Below, in pieces: positions 21,092 through 31,434 of a stretch of 64,000 nt of DNA; position 1 is the stretch's first letter; each line of letters opens with the position of its first letter. The stretch spans positions 4,960,001 to 5,024,000 of the forward strand of contig JAETXT010000002.1 of NCBI GenBank assembly GCA_019188255.1. The letters run 5' to 3'. The DNA comes from Verticillium longisporum. Lineage: Eukaryota; Ascomycota; Sordariomycetes; Glomerellales; Plectosphaerellaceae. Position numbers and translations under genes: made by a program. The notes under the pieces were generated by a model. It saw nothing but the letters and a program-made list of their open reading frames with translations. It made no database searches and was not told the DNA's origin.

Positions 21092-21920
21092 TGTTGGTAC
21101 GACGACAAGATATAACTTGGGGCTTGCCTGGCAACGGGTTGGAAAGCAAACGAAGCCTGTTCTTTGATTTGGAATGGAAAAAAAAAGTTTGTTCGGAAGG
21201 CGGCGGAACGCTGCCAGAAGATTATGATAAGATGGTTAGGCAGTGCAGAGCGGGCGAACTTGTTCTGTTTGTCCTGTTTGTCCTTCACGTCATCCGCGCG
21301 TGGCTCAGCTCGCCGGGCTCGGCGAAGGGGTCGTGTGGTCCCCCGCGTGGACTGCCGGGGGTGGAGTGATGGGGACAGTGGCGAATCAGGCTGGAGTGAT
21401 GATGCTACCGAACGGCGCTGCTGAGTGACGGGCTGCGAGCGGGCTGTGCTGCGTGCCTTATCTGTACTTGTGTTGAGGAGGCAGTGAAGCACGCGTGGGC
21501 CTGACCGACGGGTGAAAAGGCGCCAGAGGAAGATGAGAAGGAGTGGGAGAGATGGATCGCAGACAGCACAGGCAGCCTCGGCCAGTTTTGAAGAGCAACA
21601 AGCGTGTGCCCGGCGGGCAGTGCGTGAGGGGGGACGGGCGGGACGGACGGGGCAGGATGAAGGGAAACACGGGCAAACGAGAACAAGCGAGGGCGCAAGC
21701 GTCCTGCTGACGACGTCTTGGTAGCCGCAACCCCTCTCTCCCTCTCCCTCTCTCTAGTCCATCCCCCCCTCAAGCCTTTGGAGTAGTGAGGGGAAGGCCA
21801 GAAGAGAACAGACGGATAGGCCGGAGCGAAGGTTGCGTGGCACGGCACGCACACGGCCCCACCGGTTCCCCACCAAGCCGAGCGTCTCGGCAGCGTGCCT
21901 GCTCCACTAGTACGTAGATA

Positions 21921-21957
21921 CTTGGTACATGGTACTTGGTACATGGTACTTGGGTAC
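21921..21957. repeat. 14-bp tandem repeat CTTGGTACATGGTA
   Basis: Two perfect copies and a partial third, in the tfb5 upstream region. Confidence 0.85.
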
Positions 21958-22139
21958 TTTCTTGGAGGAAGGTGCTAGGCTACCTAGGTACCTAGGTCTA
22001 GCTCTTGCCTCTGCCTCTGCAGCCACAGGCACCTCAGCAGAAAGCACCAGCATCTGCGCAGGATCCCATGCACCACTGGCCATTGCGCTCGACAAACCTC
22101 CATCGTTGCCTGCAGCCCGTCTCGAGTGCATCCATCACC

Positions 22140-22508
22140 ATGCCACGCGCCATCCGAGGTACGATGCCCACGATCCCCTGCCAGCCAGCGAGCCAGCCTG
22201 CCAGCCAGCGAGCCAGCCAGCCAGCCAGACAGACCGCTAACAGCACAGGCGTCCTCGTCGAGTGCGATCCCTCCATCAAATCCATCATAGTCAACATTGA
22301 CTCGTCCAACCACGACTTCATCATTGAGGACCTCGACGACCAGCGCGTCGTCGTCAAGGAGAACATGGTCGGCGAACTCAAGAGGCGCCTCGACGACGTG
22401 CGTCCACCCCGCTCCCTCCCTGCCGTGCCCGTACTCGCCGTCGCTAACATGAACCGCCAGCGCCTCAAGGAGACGCAGCAGATTGTTGAGGACTCGGGCT
22501 CTGAGTGA
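22140..22508 (+). CDS. tfb5: Tfb5, small subunit of transcription factor TFIIH
   Basis: Tfb5 (TTDA/GTF2H5 in humans) stabilises TFIIH through the Tfb2 subunit and is needed for nucleotide-excision repair. Three exons (22140-22158, 22249-22397, 22461-22508) with introns of 90 and 63 nt give 71 residues, the normal size. The spliced N-terminus [20 protein letters not shown] matches the family, followed by the conserved FIIEDLDD segment and a C-terminal basic helix ([15 protein letters not shown]). The first exon has only 19 nt, and the 90-nt intron 1 consists largely of CCAG/CGAG tandem units. Without splicing, the frame reads through both introns, so an uncorrected model would be too long. Confidence 0.93.
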   Translation: MPRAIRGTMPTIPCQPASQPASQRASQPARQTANSTGVLVECDPSIKSIIVNIDSSNHDFIIEDLDDQRVVVKENMVGELKRRLDDVRPPRSLPAVPVLAVANMNRQRLKETQQIVEDSGSE

Positions 22509-22716
22509 AGTGACACCTGGTCCTACGACCACCTGGTTCCTACGAACGAGCCGACAAGCCCAACGACATACACAGCGAAGAGCGAGCAGGCTACCTACGA
22601 CAAACGGATGGTAAAAGGAGAGTTGCATGACAGCACATGGAACTGTAGCACCGAGAGTCACGTCATGATGGGCATCGCAAAAGGGCATTCCATTTGTACA
22701 TACACCGAGTCGTCGC

Positions 22717-23712
22717 CTAGAGCTTCTCGAACCGCGGCTGCTTCTTCGTCAGCCCCGACTGCAGTGCCGCCGCAAAGTCGCCAGACTGCAGCGCCGCCGC
22801 GTTCCAGACCCCCGTGTACCGCAGGCCTGACCCAACCCGTTAGCACAGATTTCAGATAGCAAGGCTTTGCAGGAGGACGATGCACAAATAAAGACCAAAG
22901 GAGACGCCACTCACTGTCCGCAATCGTGTTGTCCTTGGCATGGTTCAGAAGCTCCTTGGTCCCCTGCACGGCGACGGGGCTCTTGGTCGCGAGGCGCGCC
23001 GCCATCTCGAGGCCGGCCTCGACGGCCGCCGCCTTGGTCTCGAGCACGCGGCTCACAAAGCCGACGGCCAGCGCCTCGTCGGCCGAAAAGTCCCGCGCCG
23101 ACAGGCACACGTCCTTGACCCACGACATGCTGCCGACGATGCGCGGCAGGCGTGCGAGGCTGCCAATGTCGGCGGCGAGGCCAATGTCGACCTCCTTGAC
23201 GGCGAGCCGCGTGCCGCGCGCCGCCAGACGCACGTCGGCGCAGCAGGCAATGTCAATGGCGAGGCCGAGCGAGATGCCGTGCAGGACGCAGATGACGGCT
23301 GGCGGGGACAAGATCAAGTCAGCAGCGTTCGGCAGCAGGGTCAGAGGGATCACGACGCACGCTTCTCGCACTTCTCCATCGACGTGATGCAGGCCTGGAA
23401 CTCGGCAATGTGGCGGCGCAGGACGGCGGCGTTGCGCGCGGCGTCGGCGCCCTTGGTGGCGCTGACCGTGAGGCCCTCGCCGGCCGACTGCACGTCGAGG
23501 CCGGCCGTGAAGGCGCGGTCGCCGGCACCCGAGAGGACGACGGCGCGGACCTCGGGGTCGTGGCTCAGGCGGTCGAAGAGCCGGCCGAATTCGAGCCAGA
23601 CCTCCTCCGAGAAGGCGTTGAGCTTCTTGGGCCGGTTGATCTCGACGTGCGCGACAAACGGCGTCGGCGACGACACGAGAAAGTGCGTAAACTTGTAGTC
23701 TTGGAGCGCCAT
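22717..23712 (-). CDS. Delta3,5-Delta2,4-dienoyl-CoA isomerase (crotonase family)
   Basis: Enoyl-CoA hydratase/isomerase superfamily enzyme that moves double bonds in dienoyl-CoA during beta-oxidation of unsaturated fatty acids. Exons 23361-23712, 22915-23298, 22717-22826; introns of 62 and 88 nt; product 281 residues. The oxyanion-hole segments are GAGDRAFTAGLDV and PVICVLHGISLGLAIDI (the Pro codon is rebuilt by splicing). The block KEVDIGLAADIGSLARLP has Glu153 and Asp161, spaced eight apart like the two catalytic acids of rat dienoyl-CoA isomerase, which favours this activity over hydratase. The C-terminus ends FEKL, only a weak resemblance to a peroxisomal PTS1, so peroxisome versus mitochondrion is open. 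Confidence 0.9.
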
Positions 23713-24878
23713 GGTGCTGCTGGGCTGTGTTTCTCTTGCGGCGGCGGCGGCAGGGGTATCGAGCCGGCTGAATGACACGGGGGACTGGCTCGCCGAACGA
23801 GATGGCCGAGATGGTAAAGATGGACAAGATGGAGGAGAGTTGTGGAGGAGAAGCAGCGAGTGAGATTTGCTGGCTGATCCGCGCGGTGCGAGGACAAGAG
23901 GTCGGCGAAGGGTGCATCGACGGCACTGTGCCGGAGGGTGGTGAGTATGAGCCAGTTTGAGCCGAGGCATGTGGGGGGGTAGTAATCAGTACCACCCCAG
24001 GTTTTCCCCCCATGTCTGTGTCCAGATGATACCTGCACACGTACAAGTAGACTCATGGATACGAGATGCTTGGCGGAAAGACGTATATGCTCACCTTCCC
24101 TCTTAGTCCCTCTCTCGCGACATGTGCAGGCCAGAGGGAAATGGCAAGTCGGCGTGCTACTGCAAAGGGGTGATACTGGCTCTCACTAGTCGTTCGTCCT
24201 AGAGCCGATGCATCGACTTCCTTCTGCCATCAACTAACGCGCCGTGCCTCAAACCATGTTACATGAAACGAATTGCAATTGATCAGTAGTCCAGGACATG
24301 TAACCAAGACTGTCGCAAGACAATAAAGGACGATCCTTTATCGTGTGCCGGTCTCGATCCCCCAGTCCCGCCATGCGCCTCCTAACCTGCGCCCTTGCAT
24401 CTACGGCCACCTCTGGGATCACTGGACCATGCGTCACGCTCCAGTGGCCCCTGTTGTCAACCATTGCGTCTCCATGGCTTGCAACCTCAAGGGTTGACTC
24501 TGCCGGTGCCGCTGCTGTCTGTACTCTGGGCACTGAAGGAAACATCACTCGTGACGTGTGACAGATGGAAGCTGCGTAGGACCCCCAAACTGCACCTGCT
24601 TCAGTCCTGCGCTTTGTCTGCTCTCCTTCTCTACCTACCTACCTACCTAAGGTACCTACCTAGGTAGGTAAGGTAGGTAGCTCATGCACTCTTACCTCGG
24701 GTTCAGCCTCGCTTCTCTCAACAAAAGACTGGCCCTCGAGCTTCTGTATAACCTCCCCCTTCTTACCTCTCCTCCCATCTCGCCCTCTCCATCCCTCCAC
24801 ACCAACATATCAGCAGCATCTTTATTTCGAAACGAACAAGCCCGAGTCCTCTCCCATGGGTGGCTTCTGCTAGCTCCC
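23713..24878. other. Divergent spacer, isomerase and MFS-type gene
   Basis: 1.2 kb of upstream sequence for two divergent genes. Contains an imperfect palindrome of about 50 bp (24631-24682). No independent gene seen. Confidence 0.5.
24631..24682. repeat. Imperfect 50-bp palindrome of CTAC/GTAG units
   Basis: Left half is CTAC-rich, right half GTAG-rich, with KpnI-like GGTACC and CCTAGG cores, so the strand can fold on itself. It lies about 200 bp before the chosen start of the MFS-type gene. Confidence 0.8.
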
Positions 24879-27800
24879 ATGTCTCAGGCCTCGAGGCACC
24901 GATCTCTGACGCCCTCCATCGAGATCCAGCACCTGACAGACCCCCTCCTCTCTGTCCATCGACGGTTCAAATCGCGCAGCTACAGCTCTGCTGAGGAGCT
25001 CACCATCACTGCCAACAAGTCCAAATCCAGCTCTTCAACGCCTTCTGTCAAGACGATCGTTTCTGACGATACGCCTCTCCTGAACGCAGCCGTTCCAGAC
25101 GCCCCCTCCGTTCCCATCGTCGAAACACCTCCAAACCCGGTCGGCACCAAACGTCAAATGTTTGCACAATATTTCAATTTCAACAGAGCTGCTACTGCTC
25201 GGCCAGAAGTATCTGGAACAGAAACAGTGGCAGGCGACTTTGACAACACACCCATCCCGAGTGCCCGCCCATCATTTGAGGAGACAGTTGTTCTGGCCCC
25301 AGGAAAAGGCATGGCCTCGACCCTATCCTCCGCTTCAAAATCTGCCGCCGGCCATCGACATGCTCTGCTCAAGAGCCAGCCCGGCCGGACCATGGAGGTA
25401 GACCGAGACCCCCCTGTTCCTCCCATTCTAAGTCGAGAGCCCTCTACCGATACGGTTCCGTTCTTGCGTGCGCATTCGCCAGAAACGTCCGAAGCGACAC
25501 CCATGGTAGCAGACGAAAGAGCGCGCTCGCTCCGAGCTACAGAATCACCGTCTCCTGACCGGATCCCCATCGGGCCTCCCAGAAACCCATACGACCGACA
25601 GGAGCGGATGTGCATCGACCCAGCACTCCACACTACAGAATCCCACAGCAAGGTGCATCATCCCGGGCTTCTGGAGGGCGCAGACTTTTGCGACGCCGGC
25701 ACGTCAGGACAGCTCGCTCAACAGACATCGCTCCCACTCACAGAGTCGGGAATAGTGTCGTCTACATCTTCAGAACCTGAGATCTTGTTGGTTCAGGTAC
25801 AGCGCACCCTGACCGGGGACGACTTTTGCTCTACAACCATACCCATAGAAATTCCAAAGCACGCTGAGCACAGCCGTGCCACAAAGGTTCGACCAGCTGC
25901 TGACCTCAAGCCCTTCTATCATCACGAGAATCTCAACCAGGGTCAGCAAAGCCACCCAGCAGTGTCAAAAGTTGCTCCCTTTGATGCCTCGAGGGAGGAA
26001 GAGCACGTTTCCGAGGTCCAGTCCTTTATGGAAACTTCCAGCGGTGAAGACATCTCAAACATGCAAACTGCTCTAGTTCCGGAAAAGATCTCACGAAGGG
26101 TGTCTGTTGCCCATCCAGACGGACGCACAGAAGCAACAGCATATCACCAACTCGAAGACTCTGGAGTAAGCGTACCTTGCCTGGATCACCAACACTTGTC
26201 CAAGGTACAGCCATTCCAAGATGACGCAGATGTCTCAAGTCAGGACAAATACTTCGCTATCGGGTCAGACGATTCGCTGCACAAAGATGAACACGACGAG
26301 CAAGTGCGTGCATCTCCATCCGCCAAATCCACGGCCACCAAGGGTGCAGCTCTCGATTACAGACGCACAGCGAAATGGCTCCGAGATTTATTGCTCAACC
26401 GTGACGGATACAGTGCAGCGTTGACTGAGCGTCCTGAACGAGCCGAAAGTATGCCACGCGGAAGAGGCAGCAACGAGAACACTGAGCCGCTTCCCACCGC
26501 GTCTGCTCGAAGATCTATGTCCCCTCGCAGTTTGACACGTGAATCCACGTTACCTCCATCGAAAATCGAACCCGGTGCCTTCAAGCACGCCGTCCATGAG
26601 ATGGAGCGTCTGCTGGATGAAGCTCTTGCGGTAGCTTGCCAGATTGTTGATCATCAGGAGGCCACGCAGCAAGACTCAGTGAAGTCACCGTTGCTCTCGA
26701 ACCCCGAGACCCGTGGGGCCAGGACCTTCCCAAACGACGACACACATACAAATCTGGAGACTATTGACCTGGAAGATCTTGATGACTTTAAAAAACGCAA
26801 GTACGTACGAGCTGCCACACTGCCGATGCCGGCTCATCCCTGCCTACGTGAGCTTGTTGGCCACCAGAACTCACAGCCGTCAATGCCAAAACCGATGCTG
26901 GCCCCGACAACACAAACCGATTGCGGGAACTGTGTACCCTGCACGGATGAGGCTTGCTTGATATCACCTGAAAACGAGGTTCGTCGATCCCTGAGCGTTC
27001 ATCAAGCATGCCACGAGCAACTCGTCGCCGACAACCCGAACCCTTCCATACATGCCCAGGAATCAACAGACCCGAAGAGTCATCCGACGGGGTAGATGTC
27101 ATAGATTTCATGACCCAGTACGGTACGCCGCGCAAGGAAGATGGGTCGATCCGCACCAGGTTGGCGAACCGACGGGCAGGAGAGGGGAGCAACGACGGAG
27201 ATCTTCCGGACGATGATGCTGCAGGCCGCGGAACACGCCACGGTCGCGGCATTAGCCTTCGTAACAAATCTCATGTCAGTTTGCCTGGCGTCCGAGCTTT
27301 CAATCTGCCAAAGTCACATCGACGACAACCCATCGCACGGGACTGGTCACCCGCCCGCAAGCAGTTTGTGGCCATAGTCGCATGTACAAGCACTGCACTG
27401 ACTGGAGTGATTCTGGGCATCTACGCCGGTATCGTCCCTTCCATCCAATACTACATTCTCGACACCACGCACGCAACCGTCTACGGCAATGTTGGATGTT
27501 TTCTCGGGATGACCTTGCCTACATTCTTCTGCTGGCCACTACCCCTGCTCCATGGCAGAAAGCCATATATTTTGGGCGGCCTCATCGTGTCCCTGGGTCT
27601 CCTCTTTCCACAGGCACTAGCGGTCTATGCCCAGAGATTTCATAACATATCCGCCTAGAGATTGGTGTTACTGATCCCCCGCAGTTTGATGGGAATCTCG
27701 CTTGGGTTCTCGAGCATGAACTTTCACTCCATGTTGACAGACCTCTTCGGCGCTTCTCTGATGAGTGGCAACCCTCATCAGGAGGTCGTCGACGAGCACG

Positions 27801-29524
27801 ACGTCAGGAGACACGGAGGAGGACTCGGTGCCTGGCTCGGAATCTGGACATGGTGTTGGATTGGTTCCCTCAGTATCGGCTTCCTTCTAGGTGCTGCGAT
27901 TATCGACGGTCTTCGGCCCGCATGGGGCTTCTACCTGAGTATCATACTCATTGTCATTGCCCTCTTGCTGAACACAATTTGTCCCGAAGTCAGAAGATCC
28001 GCATTCCGACGATCTGTTGCAGAAGTCCGGACCGAAACGGCTATCTCCCGGCGTCTTGCACGAGGGGAGGTCATGATGCACAGGATGAAGACAGGGCCCA
28101 AGTGGTGGGGACAGGAGGTCTGGCATGGCGCACTCCTTTCGCTCGAGATGCTCTGCCAGCCCGGTTTCGCCATCATGGCTATCTATGTCGGTTGGATCTA
28201 TGCTCAAGTCGTGCTCATCATATTGTTTCTGGGATCGTTGTCCTCGAGATTCTACAGGATGCGGTCGCCATTCGTCGGTCTCATGGTTGCTACCATCGCC
28301 TTGGGAGCGCTAGTTGGGATCCCGTTCCAGAAAGCCAACATTTTCTCGCGGGCGCGGCACCGTGAGCAGAATACCAGCAGGATGACCCTTGACAACAGGT
28401 TCCTCTGGACGTCTCATCTCCTCCGCCGTACCATATTCGCAATTGGCCTCCCTTTGGCTGGCCTCATCTACACCATGGTCTCGGAGGGGCCCCCGATGCA
28501 CCCGAGCGTTCCCGCCATCATCGCCGCCCTGATAGGATTCCTTTCCTGCCTGGCCATTTCTGAGTGCAATGGGTTCATCATGGAAACTTTTGACACGTCT
28601 GACCTGCAGCCAGGAATGATTGGACATTCGCGGGAGGAATCGGCCACGTCCAAGAAAAGGACAAACTATTCCTCATTTCCCAGAGTCAGTGCTGGCCTTG
28701 CCCTGTGCCACACCTTTGCCTTTGTTTTTGCAGCAGGAGCCTCAACTCTTGGCGGCCTATCTCTGCGAAACCTCGGGCAGCGAGCCGCGACAGGTGTGGT
28801 GGCAGGTATACTGTTCGTCTTGACATTGCTGCTTCTCATTGGACTCATCCGATTCAAGGAGGTTCAAATCATTCCAGCATGCAAGTCTTTTGAGATGGAC
28901 CGCTGGACCGAAGTCCGTCGCAAATCGTTACACCGCCGGGCCTCGATGCCTGAAGGCACACCCAGAACCGATGATGCCGTGGCCGAAGACGAGCCGTGGC
29001 GTCCGATCGTCATTGGCAATCCGGTAGCCAAGACGCGCCGTGTGAATATCCTCGAACTGGGCCCCATGACGCGCTGGACTGAGATTCGACGAAAGAACAA
29101 GCTTGTTGACGCCAATGTCAGCACTGGTCGAGCAGCGCTTGACGTTGTGCGTGATGTTCGGGAACTTGTGTCACGATCACCCAGCCAACGCAGCGTAACT
29201 GAGAGTACGCGGCGAGGACATTTGCATCGCAGCGGTGGTTCCGGCGGCAGCAATGACATGGAGCTGGACAATCTGAGGCGTCAAGCTGCGAGCACATCTG
29301 CCAACAGCCACCACAGCTGGGCCACGGCAGACCCGTACGTGGAGCGTGAATGCGTTCTCGGCCAGACTGTGCGAGAAGAGCAGGAGGAGGAAGAGCCAAG
29401 CTACGTTAAATCGGATACAAGCGCCGATGAAGTGGCGGCGGAACAGTACAGCTCACGCATGCGGAGTGGCAAGGTCAGGCCGATGTACCAAGGGCCACCA
29501 AAGGGGAAAGGAAAAGGAGATTGA
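24879..29524 (+). CDS. Large MFS-type transporter with a long cytosolic N-terminus, frame-disrupted
   Basis: About 1,550 codons. The first ~740 (from ATG 24879, MSQASRHRSLTPSIEIQHL) are hydrophilic, Ser/Pro/Glu-rich and probably cytosolic. From about 27330 a polytopic region begins: SRARDW-like linker, then FVAIVACTSTALTGVILGIY, the loop LPLLHGRKPYILGG characteristic of MFS loop 2-3, and about ten further helices to about 28850, followed by a basic hydrophilic tail. Substrate unknown; a polyamine or drug transporter is possible. Two defects: the frame changes by one base somewhere between about 26950 and 27070 (frame 0 ends at a TAG at 27093; the next frame carries ESSDGVDVIDF), and a TAG at 27656-27658 interrupts an otherwise continuous reading frame between FPQALAV and RLVLLIPRSLMGISLGF. 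A 36-nt GT-AG segment covers that TAG but is too short and lacks a good donor. Either sequence error or a decaying gene. Confidence 0.75.
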
Positions 29525-29991
29525 GATGCATGACCTAGAAGTGGTAGCTTGATCCAAAGTAGCACGCTGCAGCTCAAGATTGTTATTAGCTCTTAAGCAG
29601 ACTCGGAAACCTAGTCACTTCTCCTACCTCGAAGGAACGTAGACTGGAACGGATGAGGTGACGAATCTCGACATTTCACGCCATGACGTGTCAGGTAGGC
29701 ACTGATAAGCAAAAAGTCTCACAACCGAGTTCATGTGCATTATACCGTGTTGCTGTGCGTGTGCCAAAAAGGTATGTACATGTGTATACAGCTGACCCCC
29801 ACAAGAGAGCCTCCTCGCAAACCGGACGCCAGTCATCACGCCCCGACGAAGCAGCATCTAGCGCTGGTCGACGGCAAATCAACTCTAGTTCATAGAGCAA
29901 AAAAGATGGGGCCCGAAAGCCTCTCGAAACAACCCCCCGAAAAAAAAGTCAAGAAGCTCTTCTGACCCGATTTCTTCCAAGATACGCGTCT
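29525..29991. other. Convergent 3' spacer
   Basis: 467 bp between the ends of the MFS-type gene and the GH72 gene. Nothing recognisable. Confidence 0.6.
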
Positions 29992-31434
29992 TTACAGAAG
30001 GACAGCGCCGAAGAGTGTGAAGGCGACGACGGCACCAGTCACCATGAGAATGTCCTTCTCAATGACGAGACCGCGGGCGGCGCTGTCGTTGTTGCTGTCC
30101 TCACTGCCGCCGTTGTCGCTGCTGCGACGAGGGGCCTCGCTGCCCGTGGGCGAGGGCTCACCGCTGGCGATGCCGCCGGTCGAGGTGCCGCTGTCGGGGG
30201 CGTTCTGGGATCCGGGGCCGCGGAGGCCGGGACCCTCGCCGGCGCCGTTCTCCATGTACTGCTCGGCCTCCTCCGGCATGGTGGGGATCTCATCGCCATC
30301 AACCTCCCACAGCGAGTTTTGCGTCGGGCAAGAGACGGAGTGGGTGGTGGAGTGGGCGGGGCTGCCGCTGCCGCTGGGAGCGGGCCAGCGGCTGAAGGCG
30401 TCGGCGAGGTTCTGGAATTCGTCACGCTCCTCAATCTCGCCGTTGCTCTCAATGTCGACAATGCCGTAGTCGTTGTCCTCCATGGAGTACTCGTACATCA
30501 TGCCACCAGAGTACACGGACGTCATGTTGCTGTGCATGAGGGACTCAATTTCGCCAAACGTGCGCTCGCCGTTGGTGATGCAACCAAACTCGGAGAGGCT
30601 ACAGAGAGGTCAGTTCAGCATGGTCAAGAGGCACGTGAGACATGACGAGACTCACAAGATGGGCAGACCATAGTCGGTAAAGTTCTGGACCTTCTGGTCC
30701 CAGCCAGCCGTCAGGAAGTCCGTGTTGCACCACGAGTAGTCGTTGAAGGCGAAGAAGTCACTGCGGGCATCGTCACTGCCGCAGTTGAAGTAGTCGGCGG
30801 TCTGCTTGCGGTTGGAGGCGACATCGGCGGCCGAGTAGCCGACTGGGACCTGGCGCAGGCCGCGGGCGCGCAGGTAGTTCTTGATGTCGCGGGTCGTGGC
30901 CTTGACGTAGGGAGCGGAATCCGTGTTGTTCTCGTTGTCGACAACCTCGTTGCCGGAGAAGAAGAGCATGGTGTTGTCGTACTGGGCGAACATCTCGACC
31001 GTGGCGAAGACGGATTGGAGGTAGTCGGCGTTGTAAGAGGGGTGAGGCTCCTCGCGGTTGATGGAGTAGTCTGGGCTGTTCACATCAGCCATGAGGTAGA
31101 TGCCGGCGTCGGCCAGCAGGTCCATGCACTCGTCGTGGTTCTCGTTGTTGTCGAGGGAGTAGACGCGGACGGCGTTGACGCCGAGACGGCGGAAGCGCTC
31201 AATGTCGCGGGAGCAGACCTCCGTGTCAATGAGAGGGTCCTCGTTAGCGGCCGCACCACCGGGCTGGTAGTCGATGCCCCTGATGTAGAAGCGCTCGCCG
31301 TCGGCCCAGAAGGCATTGCCGGAGACGGAAATGGCGGGCAGGGAGCGAGTCCTGTCGGGTGTCTGCCGGGTCGTCTTGGAGGCAGCATCGGCGATGGTGA
31401 CAGCCGCAAGGGCGGAAAGAATAGCGGCCTTCAT
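29992..31434 (-). CDS. GPI-anchored 1,3-beta-glucanosyltransferase, GH72 family (Gas/Gel type)
   Basis: Cell-wall enzyme that cuts and re-joins beta-1,3-glucan chains at the outer face of the plasma membrane. Two exons (30656-31434, 29992-30598) around a 57-nt intron give 461 residues. A signal peptide (about 1-18) leads into the GH72 barrel. The acid/base is in FFSGNE (Glu163); the nucleophile is in FLSEFGC (Glu263), whose Phe codon is rebuilt by splicing. The mature region ends in a Ser/Gly/Pro-rich linker (GSGSPAHSTTHS, later SEDSNNDSAAR) and a hydrophobic tail suited to GPI attachment near the NDSAA site. I see no Cys-rich CBM43 module, so it belongs to the GH72-minus subgroup. All key residues are intact. 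Confidence 0.95.

Larger units (their letters stand above)
20987..22139. other. Divergent spacer with tandem repeats
   Basis: Upstream regions of the one-TM gene (-) and tfb5 (+). Carries a four-copy 14-bp tandem at 21036-21091, a 14-bp tandem at 21921-21957 and a doubled ACCTAGGT palindrome at about 21982-21997, just 140 bp before the tfb5 start. Confidence 0.55.

Noticed and set aside
20403..21149. 248-codon Arg/Pro/His-rich frame overlapping the one-TM gene
   Set aside because: Extreme composition and repeat-derived; the alternative frame has a membrane span and PPxY motifs.
24684..24878. Upstream in-frame ATG at 24684 for the MFS-type gene
   Set aside because: Adds 65 residues lying in pyrimidine-rich leader-like sequence; the ATG at 24879 starts the conserved-looking block.
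27620..27658. 36-nt GT-AG intron to remove the TAG at 27656
   Set aside because: Shorter than normal fungal introns and lacks a GTRNGT donor; kept only as a possibility in the findings.
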